Shown here piece after piece: positions 22,363 through 33,824 of a stretch of 64,000 bases of DNA. The notes under the pieces were generated by a model. That model saw nothing but the letters and a program-made list of their open reading frames with translations, was not told where the DNA came from and did no database searches. The translations under genes were made by a program, and so were the position numbers. The DNA lies in contig OZ010792.1 in NCBI GenBank assembly GCA_963932465.1, positions 190,367,556 to 190,431,555 on the forward strand. The letters run 5' to 3'. The first letter of the stretch is position 1, and each line of letters begins with the position of its first letter. This DNA comes from Maratus speciosus. Taxonomy: Eukaryota > Arthropoda > Arachnida > Araneae > Salticidae.

Positions 22363-22606
22363 CACTGTAAAAAAAAAAGGACTAAAAAACGGAAATACTA
22401 CTGGCAATCTAGACGCCAATACTATTTCCGTTTTTTTACGAGAATTTTTACCCATAAATTGCAGAAAATTTTTCGTTTTTAATCAGAAAAACGGAAAATT
22501 TTCTGTAATTTATGGGTAAAAATTCCCGTAAAAAACGGAAATAGTACTGGCGTCTAGATTGCCAGTAATATTTCCGTTTTTTAGTCCGTTTTTTTTTTTT
22601 ACAGTG
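22363..22606. mobile_element. Foldback MITE, CACTGTAAA ends, in TA
   Basis: CACTGTAAAAAAAAAAGGAC pairs with the right end GTCCGTTTTTTTTTTTACAGTG, flanked by TA on both sides. The body is an almost complete hairpin: GGCAATCTAGACGCC with GGCGTCTAGATTGCC, and TTTACCCATAAATT with AATTTATGGGTAAA. About 110 bp arms, non-coding. Confidence 0.9.
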
Positions 22607-22608
22607 TA

Positions 22609-23189
22609 CTGCTCATGATGAATCAATCTTCTGTGTTTGTTTACTTTTTGAAGTGAGACAATAAGCTGTCAATCTAATTTAAATTGAAGTTATCTTAGAA
22701 TATATTTTTATTTGAATGTAATATAGAAACAATATTTGATGTTTAAATGAAATATTTTAGTTTGTGTTATTATTATTACGATTAATTATTTATTTAGGTA
22801 CTTTTTCCACTACATGGGCCTTGGCATTTTTTTTTTTAAGCTTGGCGCAATTAGGGCTTCAGAAAGTGAAATACGTTGACAAAATATATAAACAGCTATG
22901 AAAACAAACCTGGTGAACTTTTTATTTTTGTTGATATGTATTTATTTGCATATAAACATATTATACATATATATACAATATTAGTTTATATACAAATTAC
23001 ATCTGCTTCTATATAAAAATAAGGACCTATGCTGGAAAAATACATTTATTTATTTATTTTATTTTAAATAATGCGAATGAAAAATGCGTATTTAAATGTA
23101 TGTGATATATGTATTTAAATTTATGTGTTTTAAATTAAAGTTATGCATTTTAAATGAAATGGGTGATAGTTTTATATTTTAAATGAAAG
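22609..23189. other. AT-rich stretch, no gene seen
   Basis: No supported coding or repeat boundary. Confidence 0.5.
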
Positions 23190-23350
23190 GATGGCGATGG
23201 AAGAATATTTGGCGATTTATCACCTGCGCCCGACTAAAATAAAAGTGCCGAAATGGCGGTTTGGTATATAAAAAGGGAAGCGGTCAGCCCGGAACTGTTG
23301 ATGACAGTCACATGACTTCGGCTTTGTTATTAGGATGAGCGAAGCGAATC
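23190..23350 (+). repeat. Dispersed repeat with GTTGATGACAGTCACATGACTT tail
   Basis: Shares TTATCACCTGCGCC.GACTAA (compare 56752-56775) and GCCCGGAACTGTTGATGACA, CAGTCACATGACTT, GGCTTTGTTATTA (compare 58370-58425). The segment ends with GAGCGAAGCGAA, also found near 54890. At least three partial family members lie in the window. Class unknown. Confidence 0.7.
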
Positions 23351-23610
23351 CTCTACTAGGCTACACAAGTTACACTTTGTCCTACATTTTACAAAAAAGA
23401 AAAAAAAGTTTCAGTATTTCGACTTGAAATTAAACATAAAAATAAATTATGATCTGTATATTTGCACAATATTGTTTTTTCTACAGAATAACCTTAAAAA
23501 ATTATTATTTTAATTAATTAATTTTACATGTTTTTCCATTACGGATGCATTTTTGCAAATAAAAAATGAAACACGTATATTTGCAGAAGAAAAAATAAAT
23601 CATGGACTTA

Positions 23611-24593
23611 CAAGGGAACCACTTTTGGTGTTGCTCGCACCTAGCATTGAGACCTGGTGCATTTTAAAGCCCTATGTTATGAAGTTTGAGAATCGATGAA
23701 ATGTTTCTGTTAAAATAATATTTCTTGATTATACAGCAGCATAAATTTCTGAAAATGCAATTTTCGAGACCACTTATCGGACAATTAACATTGATTTTTT
23801 TTTTTTAAGAAAAGCATTTAAAAATAAAAATTACTTAATAATAAGTATAAAATATTGAAAAAAGTTTGAAAATTTCTTTAAAAACCCACGAATTTGATTT
23901 TGAAAAAATGCAACTTTATATTCATATTTTTGTCGGAGAAATAGTTGGCGTTCATTTTCAAAAGTAGAGCTTTCCGGCAACCCTAGCCAAATGTCATAGC
24001 TGAATTTATAATAGCTAGAAATTGCAATGTCCGACCTATTTCGCCACAGTAATTTTTCTAAATTGTGCACAAATATTAATTTACTTTATGATTACTTTTA
24101 CCGAAGGACCATTTAATACAGCAACATTTCATTTTAAACATTCCAAACTTTATTTAATTCGACTTCAAAAGAAAATAATTTGCTTATTTTGTATTTCACT
24201 AAAAAATAGCTTTCAATGATCTTCGAAGAATATTTATTACTTATATATTTATCGTCTGTATAGAAAAAAAAATAAAAACCTAATATCTGTTTCTTATGCT
24301 ATCAATTATAAAAAAAATCGCAATCTGATATAATTCTAGTAATATGTTCTGTACATTTTCTCTCTGGATAAAGCGGGCGGAAAGATTGTAGCGCCCTATT
24401 TGCCGACTTAACTCACTTTTGGCGTGAAATAAACAAATAAATATGTAATAATAGAAAATTAAAAGTATAAAAAGTATATAAAATATTATTTTAAGAAAGA
24501 ATTTTTTTCGGTTCTCTAACTTTTATGTATAGGGCTACAAAACGCACCAGGTCTCGATGCTAGGTGCGAGCAACACCAAAAGTGGTTCCCTTG
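23611..24593. mobile_element. TIR element with TTA target duplication
   Basis: About 50 bp terminal inverted repeats: CAAGGGAACCACTTTTGG, TTGCTCGCACCTAGCAT and GACCTGGTGC at the left are mirrored at 24544-24593 with one mismatch. TTA flanks both ends (23608-23610, 24594-24596), a 3 bp duplication as made by PIF/Harbinger-type transposases; the CAAGGG terminus is not typical of that family, so the class is open. The 983 bp interior has an 80-codon minus-strand frame of no recognisable family. Confidence 0.82.
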
Positions 24594-24596
24594 TTA

Positions 24597-27190
24597 GTAG
24601 TTATAGATAGAATCCTGATTAATTAAATAAATAAAATATTTTTTCATTAGTCCGCCAAAAACCTCAAAACCTGTTTTTAAAATTTAATTAAGGAAAGAAA
24701 TATTTTTGGACTGAATAGAAATAAAATATGACCTGTAAATTTAACAATATTATTTTCTTTTCGAATGATTTAACATTTTTTTATTATTTTGTTGAATATA
24801 TTTTTCCATTATACGAATTTATTTTTGTAAACGATAATGAAACCTGCGTATTTCTTGCAGTAAATAAAAATAATTGAGTCAGTAAAAATAAATAAAGTCA
24901 GGAATGATTAAGTACGTGAAATATTATCGTTGCATCAAAATTTCTCATTTTTTTTAATTATTTAAATAAAGAAAGGAACATATATGTCTGTATTTTGCAA
25001 AAATGAAGTACTTTAAGTATTGAAAATAACTGCACAATATATACTTCAAACCGTAAAAGAACATTAAACTTTCTTATATTAAAAATGTATGTTATCTGAT
25101 ATGATAATATACATTTTAATAGAATACTTTATTAAGATTGGTTGGAAATGGCGCATATTTCGACGCTCATTCCTTTTAATCATATAATAGTTTCACGGTT
25201 TCTTTTATGAAATTTATGAAATTTATGAAATACATTTTTTTAATAAAAATTATAGCATATTTTTAATGAATTAAAATTTGGGAAAATTCAGTTATTTACA
25301 TTCAATTATAAAAGTATTTTTCAGTGTTACGAATTCAAATACACAGTTTATTTTTATTATGTGAAATCATCTACAGAGACGATAATTAAGCATTTTAAAA
25401 GAATTATATTATGAATTTTTTTTAATAGTGGCAACAAAAGTATTGCAAACAAATCAAATTAATTGTTAAATTCGTTTTATAAAGTGTTATTCGAATTCGA
25501 AGGTTGAATAATAACAATAAGTTAATAAGTTAATAATTCTTAGTATCAACGAGAGCAGATTTCAAATGTTTTTTCAGAAAATAGTATTTTTTAGAAGTAA
25601 CTTTCTTCAAATTCTCTTCGAATATATTATTCTAAGATTGCTATCAAAGATTATTTGATGTGAACTACAAAGGTTGGAAACATGCATATTTCAAACCATT
25701 TGAGAAAAAACCAGAGGCTATTGGAAAATGTAAAAACATCTTTGAAACAACTTTTAGTTGAAAATTTAAAAATATTTTGTAAAATTTTTCGTTGAAAATA
25801 TTTTTATTTATTCCAGTCTTGTATCACAAATAAAAAATTCTCAGGAAATTCTTAGTTATTTGGCTGAATTTACATTTCTAAAATTAAAATGCACCAAAAC
25901 ATAAAATAACGTTTTTGCTTAATTAATATGCAAAAGTAATTAAAAAAATTGTTACTTTCAAAATATTTATCTTATTACATAAGGCTTCGCGAATCCAAAC
26001 AAAGCATGGTTTTTGCTAGTATAGATTAATGTCAAATATTTATATTACATATCTACACTACTATTTATAACCTCATGAACCCTTTGAGAGGCAAGCAATA
26101 ATGTCTCTGTAATATTTAATTCGCACCAGAATAATCGAAAAATTTTATTTTAAAATAAGGAAAAGCAATTTTTCAACATTTCGTCCCCCAAAGTTAAAAA
26201 TAGGAAATTTAGTTAAAAGTTTCTGGTAAGAATTTTGTTTAAATTAGATGGGATATAATATATCTTGCGGTTAAAAGGGAATTCCTGATAGGCATGGGTT
26301 ACATGGGTCCCGGTTCGCAATATCAAAAAGGTTCTCCACTCAATATTTGAGAAAATTACTTTTAGTTTGGAAAATAATTGATAATTTTTTATGGATGATT
26401 TTCTTCAGCATTTACCCTTATTGAAAAAGGAATAACATACATACAGCAGTAAAATCAAATTGCTTAGATGTTTTTTAATTTAAAATATTTTTAAAATATC
26501 GTATATTAGTCTGACAAATTAAACTAATAGTTATGTATAAACATTTAATAAGGTTTAATTCGTTAATAACTGCTTGGTGAGAAAACGAAAAGGAAAAAAT
26601 ACAGCAAATAAGAATTTTATCAAGATAATAAAACTCACCCAACACTGAATTCCTTTCTATTAATAACAAAAAATGTTCTTTGGAATCCCTTTGTTTTAGG
26701 GATAATTTCATTCAATGATCCGCGACAGATAATCGCTAAACTTAAAAAGAGTCTTTGGCTTAATCAAGTTTTCCCTTTTTCTTATTTAACCGAGTACTAA
26801 AATCATGCGAAAACTAATTTACTTTCACCTTTACTTTTATTTTCTTTGAGAATTAGAAATTTGCACTCAAGAAAGTATTTTATTTATTAAAACGAGATGT
26901 TTGAGGAATTTCTAATTAAATGTCATCGCATATTTTTGAATTAAAAAGGAAATCTAATTAAGAATTCTACTACTGAAAGAAAACAAATTAGTACAAAACA
27001 TAAGTTGATTGCATAAATAAAACTGAATATTAATTAAATTTTGCTGCCTGTTTCTTCACTATTTACTTCGGCAATATTTCACAAAATTATTTTAGCAATT
27101 AAGCCTGATCTGATCAGACAAAATTTATTTTATGAGATAGGACGCGGCATTGAATTCACTCTAAACTTTTTTCCTTCCAAGTACTAAATT
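24597..27190. other. AT-rich stretch, no gene seen
   Basis: 2.6 kb of AT-rich sequence without a supported gene or complete repeat. Short reading frames here show no family signature. Confidence 0.5.
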
Positions 27191-27387
27191 TATTGCATTC
27201 TTTTTCAGTGCATTTTGTAATTTCATTTCGAATTAATCACGTAAAATATACAGTATTGAAAATATATAACTATTTTCACATTTTAAAATTACGTTTGCTT
27301 ATTCAAAAAAATATAATATTTTACAATTTATACCAAATTAACTTTTTCTTTTTAATATTTTTCCTGCTGTTTTTTCCCACTGATGTG

Positions 27388-27664
27388 TTAGTAGAGCTGC
27401 CAGGTGCCCGCGAAAATCTGGGCTCAAAATACTCTGGACACCAGTATTTTAAAGTAATTTATTCGCCTTACCTAATGGCAGAATTATCTGCGATTAAAAA
27501 TGGCGAAATAAACTGTAAGGAATTAGTGGTGTCCAGAAAAATTGGAGATTTGATTTATGCCTGACATCAGGCAAAACTATGTGCCACAAAATATTTTGCA
27601 AGAAACGCCTTTTGATATTTTCCACGAACTGGGATATTTTTCACAAAAATTGAATTCGATGTAA
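27388..27664 (+). pseudogene. Unrecognised coding-like relic or exon
   Basis: From about 27390 the base composition is visibly less AT-rich than its surroundings, and the frame ending at 27564 reads like protein (VELPGARENLGSKYSGHQYF, then SPYLMAELSAIKNGEI). Where it stops, an overlapping +1 frame with ATG at 27557 continues a protein-like sequence, MPDIRQNYVPQNILQETPF, to TAA at 27662. This looks like one gene broken by a frameshift. Alternatively the first part is an exon: a pyrimidine tract and AG precede it, and ACT|GTAAGG near 27513 is a fair donor. I do not recognise the family; a host gene, transposon or integrated viral gene are all possible. Confidence 0.4.
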
Positions 27665-28240
27665 AACAATGTATTTAAGATTTGGTATAGGAATAAGCCT
27701 TTTAAAATTTCTTTGCGTTCCTGTAAAATTTATTAAAAAACTAGCGCAGCTTTGCTCACTTCGCTGGCTGGTTTTTTCCCAAAACGAAACCCGAATCACA
27801 TGAGACCTGTGCTTCGGAGTCAAACTGCTAAAGACAGCGTATACTTCAGTTACAACCGTCCCGGTCTCGAATGAAACGAAACTTGAATAATTGTGATTTT
27901 TATTATTTCGAGCCACATTAAATTGCATTTATTATCTTCGTTGTTCAGTTTTCTATAAGAGCCGATTTGGCATTCTTACAACTTCAATTTGCTCCCTATA
28001 GTACAAAAATTTACTAAAAGTTCAATCCTTTTTTTTAAATAAAATGTTCAACAAATCGCATAGAAACACAAAAATGATAAAAATCGCACACAAAATTAAA
28101 TAAAAAAATCTAATCCAAAAATTAAATAAACTGATTAAAGGTAAAATTTTTAGACATACAGGTACCTTCCAACCAAATCTGATCGCTATGCACACCACGT
28201 TAAAAAAACCAACACACAGACACACACGCACATATGTATA

Positions 28241-30501
28241 TGGGGCATTCTCACAATCTTTTGACTTTTGGGGAAAAAATCTGACAAAATTAAACTTGCT
28301 AAAATAACATTTTAATCTGATAGACGAATGCCTTAATGATTCAAAATGAAGAAAAAATGGTCAGCAGCGAATTTTTTTTTATTTTATTTAACTGAGGTTT
28401 AAGTTAAACTTGCGAGTTTAATTTTCCTTACCATGTTACCCGTATAACTTTTTATTTTCTTCTAAATTTTTACTTATAATGAATTTGCATAGTACCCACA
28501 GGGCATTTAAATAAGAAATAATAGCAATGTAGTACTTTTAATACAGAATTTTGTATAACATTGTCTTAAAGTGGTGTTAAAGAAGGGACGCTAAAGTAAA
28601 CTAGTATGTTGTGGCCATCACAAAACTTTCTTCTATATAAATCACGTCAAAAAAATCATTTAAATAGTACAAGAAATAACAACGATTTAGCACTAAGTCA
28701 TATCAAAGTATATCTGAATTTGAAGTTGGATGAAAATTCGTGCATTAGTTCTTGAGATAGAGCTATAGCGGAAATTCTGAAAAATGTAGCATAGCAGCGC
28801 CACCTGTTGAGCGATTTACACCAAAAATAAGCAGCACTGAATGATATCAAGGTATACCTGAATGTGAAGTTTGTTGAAAATCCAAGCATTAGTTCTTGAG
28901 ATAAAGCTATTGCGGAAATCGCAAAAAATACAGCATAGCAGCGCCACCTGTTGAGCGATTTACACCAAAAATTAAACATCACTAATTTATACGTCAATTC
29001 ATGTCAAGGACTAACTAAATCTGAAGTTTGATGAAAATCCGCGCAATAGTTCTTGAGATACAGCTCTTGCGGGAATCGTCAAAAATGCAGCACAGCACCG
29101 CCACCTGTTGGGCGATTTACACCAAAAATTAAGCAGCACTAATTTATATCAGGGACTAACTGAATCTGATGTTTGATGAAAATTCGTGCATTTTTTCTTG
29201 AGTTAGATCTATTGCGATAATCATGAATAATGCAGTGCCACCTTTTGGGCGATTTTCACAAAAAAGTAATCAGCACCAAACTATGTCTTGGACTAACTAA
29301 ATATCAAGTTTTAGGAAAATCCGTGCAGTAGTTCTTGAGTTATAGCTATTGCAGAAATCGTGGAAAATGCCGCATAGCAGCGCCACCTGTTGGGCGATTT
29401 TCACCAAAAACTAATCAGATCCAGTTTATATCAAGGTCTAACTAAATATAAAGTTTTGTGAAGTTCCGTGCATTAGCTCTTGAGATAGAGCGCCCACAAA
29501 ATTTTTGTCACATACAGACTCACAGAGTGACAGAGTGACAGGGTGACAGAGTGACAGCCAGACTCACAGACAGACATCTTCTAAAAACCATCAAATCGTG
29601 TTCTGGGCTTTCTAAAACGTGTAAATCCATCGAAAACCGGAAGTCGAAATTTTTCACGAATCCAACACTTTCTTCTTGTAAAGATAGAAGAAAGTGAAAA
29701 AGGGGATGGTATTGAAAAAAAATGAACGAAATGGTATAAAAAGGGACGGTAAGGATAGAACGTTAAGGTAAATTACAACTTATTTTTAGGAAAATCATGT
29801 TAAGACTAAGTGAGAGCCACTATGTTCATCGATTTTCAGAAACAGTTGTTAACATTGGATTAAATCAATTTTTTTTTGTTGTTGTTGTTTAATTTACCTC
29901 GAAAAGTGCAGGAATAAACTGTGGGGACGGTGAGACTACCAATAAAGCCACGATGCTTGAAATTGATATTTAAATGCTGATTTAAATTCTACATTAAATT
30001 TCCTGCCAAAGAATTTTAGACATTATTTCTCTAGCATACTTCTGCATAAGAAAAAACTTGAAAAAATTCTGTGGCTGCATCTGAAATGATTTTCTTTTAG
30101 AAGAGGGATGGTAAGGAATCTAAAACCCAGGGACAGAGTTTAAAAAATAATATCAACCTTAGAAATGTGTGCAGGTTAATTTTCAGCTACATATTTATAT
30201 AAAACAATAGTTCCAGTTTCAGAAAAAAATTACATCGAATTATTTTTATTGAGACAATTTTATCCAAACAGCTCAAAACTTAAAAATCAGCATCAGGGAC
30301 ACGGGACGGTATAGGCGTTTTCCAGGTGTTTGGACACCCAACATCGTCCAAAACTTTTTTATCTCGGTAATATTGTTGTGCAATCATGCAATGGGATGTT
30401 CCCCAGTATATGAAATTAAAAAAAAAAAACGCAAAAAAGTGTATTAAAATAAAAATTATTATTCAGGGACATGAAAGTCAAAAGATTGTGAGAATGCCCC
30501 A
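28241..30501. mobile_element. 2.3 kb TIR element with 28 bp perfect ends
   Basis: TGGGGCATTCTCACAATC (28241) and its complement ending at 30501 are perfect inverted repeats over 28 bp, bordered by TA on both sides. The interior contains repeated GGGACGGTA-like segments and a complete nested HINE (28625-29696). No transposase recognised. The class is undetermined; a TA target would fit a Tc1/mariner or CMC-like family. Confidence 0.8.
28625..29696 (+). mobile_element. HINE-like element A with ~145 bp tandem units
   Basis: Five units carry AGCGCCACCTGTTG(A/G)GCGATTT at about 28795, 28939, 29096, 29233 and 29378 (spacing 137-157 bp). They are followed by a GTGACAGAGTGACAG microsatellite at 29526-29560. 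At the 3' end, CACTTTCTTCT and AGAAGAAAGTG form an 11 bp perfect hairpin (29666-29696), and ACTTTCTTCTAT at the 5' end (28625) matches the same stem. Tandem ~150 bp cores, microsatellite, subterminal inverted repeats and a 3' hairpin are the defining traits of Helentron-derived HINEs. The long minus-strand open frame across the units is a by-product of the repeat. Confidence 0.8.
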
Positions 30502-31834
30502 TATATTTATTACACTAGACAAAAGAACTGAAATTAGTTTATTCTGGATCTTTTTTTTACGCTGATTCCGAATATGCTTTTCGTTTTCCTCCAGTGGTCC
30601 AGTTTTTGATAAATTTGCATATTTAATTTAATCCAAATTTATTCTTTTTTGTGCTACTTTATGCAAATTTTAGATATAATAAATGTCAGATTGAATTACC
30701 TTTTTCCATATAATGTCTTCTGCGCTATTTGCTTCAGATAAATGTCCCGATCTTAACAGATATCTGTCAGTTATTAAGCCTAATTTGCATATTTTTCTAT
30801 GGTGTAATGTTTACATTACTATCAGCTTTAAAGTAGTTGCCACAGAATTGACGCACTGTTTTTCTAGACTAGCTTTTTATGCTGATTTCAAATCTGTAAT
30901 CTCTTTCTTTATATCACGTCTAGCTTTTCAGTAAAATAAATTTATACTTTTGTATGGTATTGACACAAGTTTGATATGATGCCTTTTGGGGTGTGTGCCT
31001 CATTGTCAAAAGGTTAAACAGAACAGTGTCACATTCCTATCAGGGACATAAACAACAATTTATATTTTCAAATAAAAAAAGAAAAAGTAGTAGAGTCTAC
31101 ATCACATGTTGCAGTATATCACAAAATAGCATAAAAAGCGATTTCTGTCTTTTTGATCAAAAAATAAAATTTCACTTTTTTCTAAAACTAGACGTGATAG
31201 AACAAAACAGATACCAGATTAGAAATCATCACAATAAACTGGTTTAAAAACATATTAGCGTACTCGGGTAGCAGAAATATATGGCCGTCAAGAAATATTA
31301 TTAGAGAAACATGAAATATATGCAAATTAGGCGCATTGTTTCACAGTCGATTGTCAGTGTAATCTCAGAAACAAACTTTTTGTAAAGTAGACTAGATAAT
31401 AATCAATATAAAACCGAAACACCAATCTGATAATGCTTTATGCTTCCAATTTGCACATAATTGTACAAAATGTACTAAATTTGCATAAATCGAAGAATGC
31501 AAAAATCTCAAAAACAAGACCTGCTGAAGTAAATCTAAAACTAGAATCGGGATCAGCATAAAACATTGCATAAAAAATAACTAATTTTGGTTTTCTGAAA
31601 GGGCTTAGTTTCATATTTGTTGACCAGAGTTATTAGAGATTAAATAAATTTTCACTTCATTAATTTAACAGAAATATTCTAATTGGTAAAGGAAAACAGA
31701 TGGAAAATTACAACTGGTAAAAAAAATTTACTAGATAAGATTGTTCATGTTACGAATTTTTGGAAATATGATATATTGTCAAATAAAAAAAATATTACAG
31801 AAAATCAAACCTGATGTCAAAAAGAAAGAGGGAA
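30502..31834. other. Repeat-like AT-rich stretch
   Basis: ACGCTGATTCCGAATATGC (30560) and GGGATCAGCATAAAAC (31549) are roughly inverted, and several AATTTGCATA segments recur, hinting at a decayed inverted-repeat element. No coding feature is supported. Confidence 0.35.
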
Positions 31835-33150
31835 AAAAACGTGCGTAAAGCATAGATTATGAAACACTTTCCAATTCTTCTTGAATGCATTAACAAAACT
31901 TCGTTATTTAGGGAAATAAGATAAATAAGGCATCTAAGTAAACATTTTAGAAAACGCATAAAACATTTGAAAAACTGATTTCAGCAGTTACCGTCCATAG
32001 ACAAATGTGAATTGCAATTATTTTGAACAACCCCGTATTTCACCTGTATGTTGATATATATATACTATATAATAACGAAATTTAGTTTAGCAAGAAAACG
32101 CATAATAGATTGAAATTTCTCTTTCAGCAACATAAACTAATAGATGGAGACATACTTGAATACTTTTGTACAACCCTGTAGTTTACATAGAACCAATATT
32201 ATACGCCTCTAATTAGCTAAGATTTAATTCAAACTAAAACACTCATAAAACTACTGAAATCACATTTCCAGAAATTATCATTTATAGACAGCTATGTATC
32301 CAATTCTTTGCGTGACCCTGTATATCTTTTTATCTATATTCTACAAACTTTTCTTAGTAAACTAAATGCCGTTCAGCGTAAAAATGCATAACTCATTTAA
32401 AAACCACCATTAAGCAATTTGCGCTCATACCCAGTAATCCTTACGAATACTTTTGTGTAGCCCTGTATATGAATTATAGCATTTACGCACACCATATAGC
32501 ATGCATAAATATAGTGAAACATAAAAGCGCATATCATAATTAAAAATGCTTTTCCACCAATCATCGCTAATGTACAGTACTTCGGATACAATATAGTATC
32601 TGAAATGTTTTGTGTGTCCCTGCAAATGCTATGCACTTCATATTATACATGAAATAAGACATAGTACAGCTCAATGGCGTATATCAATTTCATTATAAAT
32701 GAAATAATTTAACATAGTTAAAATAAGCCAAAAACAATTCCTTCCACCCCTATATCATTATGTAACGGAATTTTTTTATGTAGACCTGTAAATGAATAAT
32801 AACTAATCTTTGCACGGCATATTCTACAGAATGCATATTTTAGTGCACTTCATAAATGCATATCAATTCTATTATGTATGAAACCGTGTAACATCATTAA
32901 CAATCATTTGAAACGATTTTTTCCCATTGCCCGTAATGTAACGCAACAATTTTGACTGTCCATCTAAATGAACTAAACATGCTACAAACTTCATTTGAAA
33001 TAGGGAACGTGCTATGGTAAATGTTAATAACATCCAAAAATTTAAGGCAATCCGAGTATATTTACGGGAGTTCGAGCACGGACAGACGGACAGACGGACA
33101 TAGAAACCGAAGTTATAAGCCCTTTTTAACTCCGTTGGTAAGTATTAAAA
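31835..33150 (+). mobile_element. HINE-like element, family B, copy 2
   Basis: Starts ACGTGCGTAAAGCATAGATT then GAAACACTTTCCAA. Seven degenerate units carry a CCCTGTA-like motif at about 32031, 32173, 32305, 32459, 32617, 32783 and 32958. GAGTATATTTACGGGAG, three GGACAGAC steps (33077-33100) and a degenerate terminal hairpin follow. It matches 38180-39450 in reverse orientation over its full length and 6600-7318 in part. Confidence 0.75.
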
Positions 33151-33824
33151 AGATAAAAGACTAAAAAGGAATTAGATAATTAGAATTTCCAATATATATT
33201 CTGTGTATAATGCTAATTGACCGAAAGCTTCGAGATTTTAATGGATGATGTTCATCCGCTGTGCTAAGAACGTGTTAAAGGTTTGTGTTGAAAAACCACC
33301 CTTTTGGTAATTTTTGCGCAGAAAAGAAAGAGTGTCTACGGGAAAAGCAAAATGACCTAATGTCGCGAATTTTTTCGACCCGATTGAATTTCGTATTTTT
33401 GAGAAGAAATAATACATCCGTAGAGAAGAATACTTCTGATATTAAGAAGGAAATTTTAGTTTCATAGTATCTCGGAAATTAAGCCCGATGTGAGCGTCTT
33501 CAAAACGGGAATAAAAAACTCAATGAAATCGAGCTTAGAAAATGAAAGGGTTAAAAATCATATTTTTTAATGCGGTTTTGCGGCGTTAGAAAGTAAAATG
33601 TATGAAATTTAAGAATATGTTTCTGTTTGGTGTGTTTTTAAAAGATTCCATCAGCGCGCGTTTACAAAGAAAGTCGAAAAAAAAACAGTCGCTTGGTCTT
33701 TTCTTTCTTTTGTGCTGCGAGATTTTCCGAAGCGGTTTAATGTGCGCATACGCACTCGAAAAATAATGCTTTTTTGATGAACGTTCCTTTTCGTTTTTTA
33801 TTAATATATCAGCTAATTATAAAA
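33151..33824. other. Between-repeat stretch, no gene seen
   Basis: A 60-codon frame at 33285-33467 lacks any recognisable family. Nothing else supported. Confidence 0.4.

Noticed and set aside
27641..27928. 95-codon minus-strand frame next to the coding-like relic
   Set aside because: AT-rich, no family signature, and it overlaps the relic's end on the opposite strand.
28698..28997. 99-codon minus-strand open frame
   Set aside because: It spans two units of the 145 bp tandem repeat and repeats itself accordingly; a by-product of the repeat.
29526..29560. Independent minisatellite (GTGACAGA)n
   Set aside because: It sits at the fixed position before the 3' hairpin of the HINE and is better explained as part of that element.
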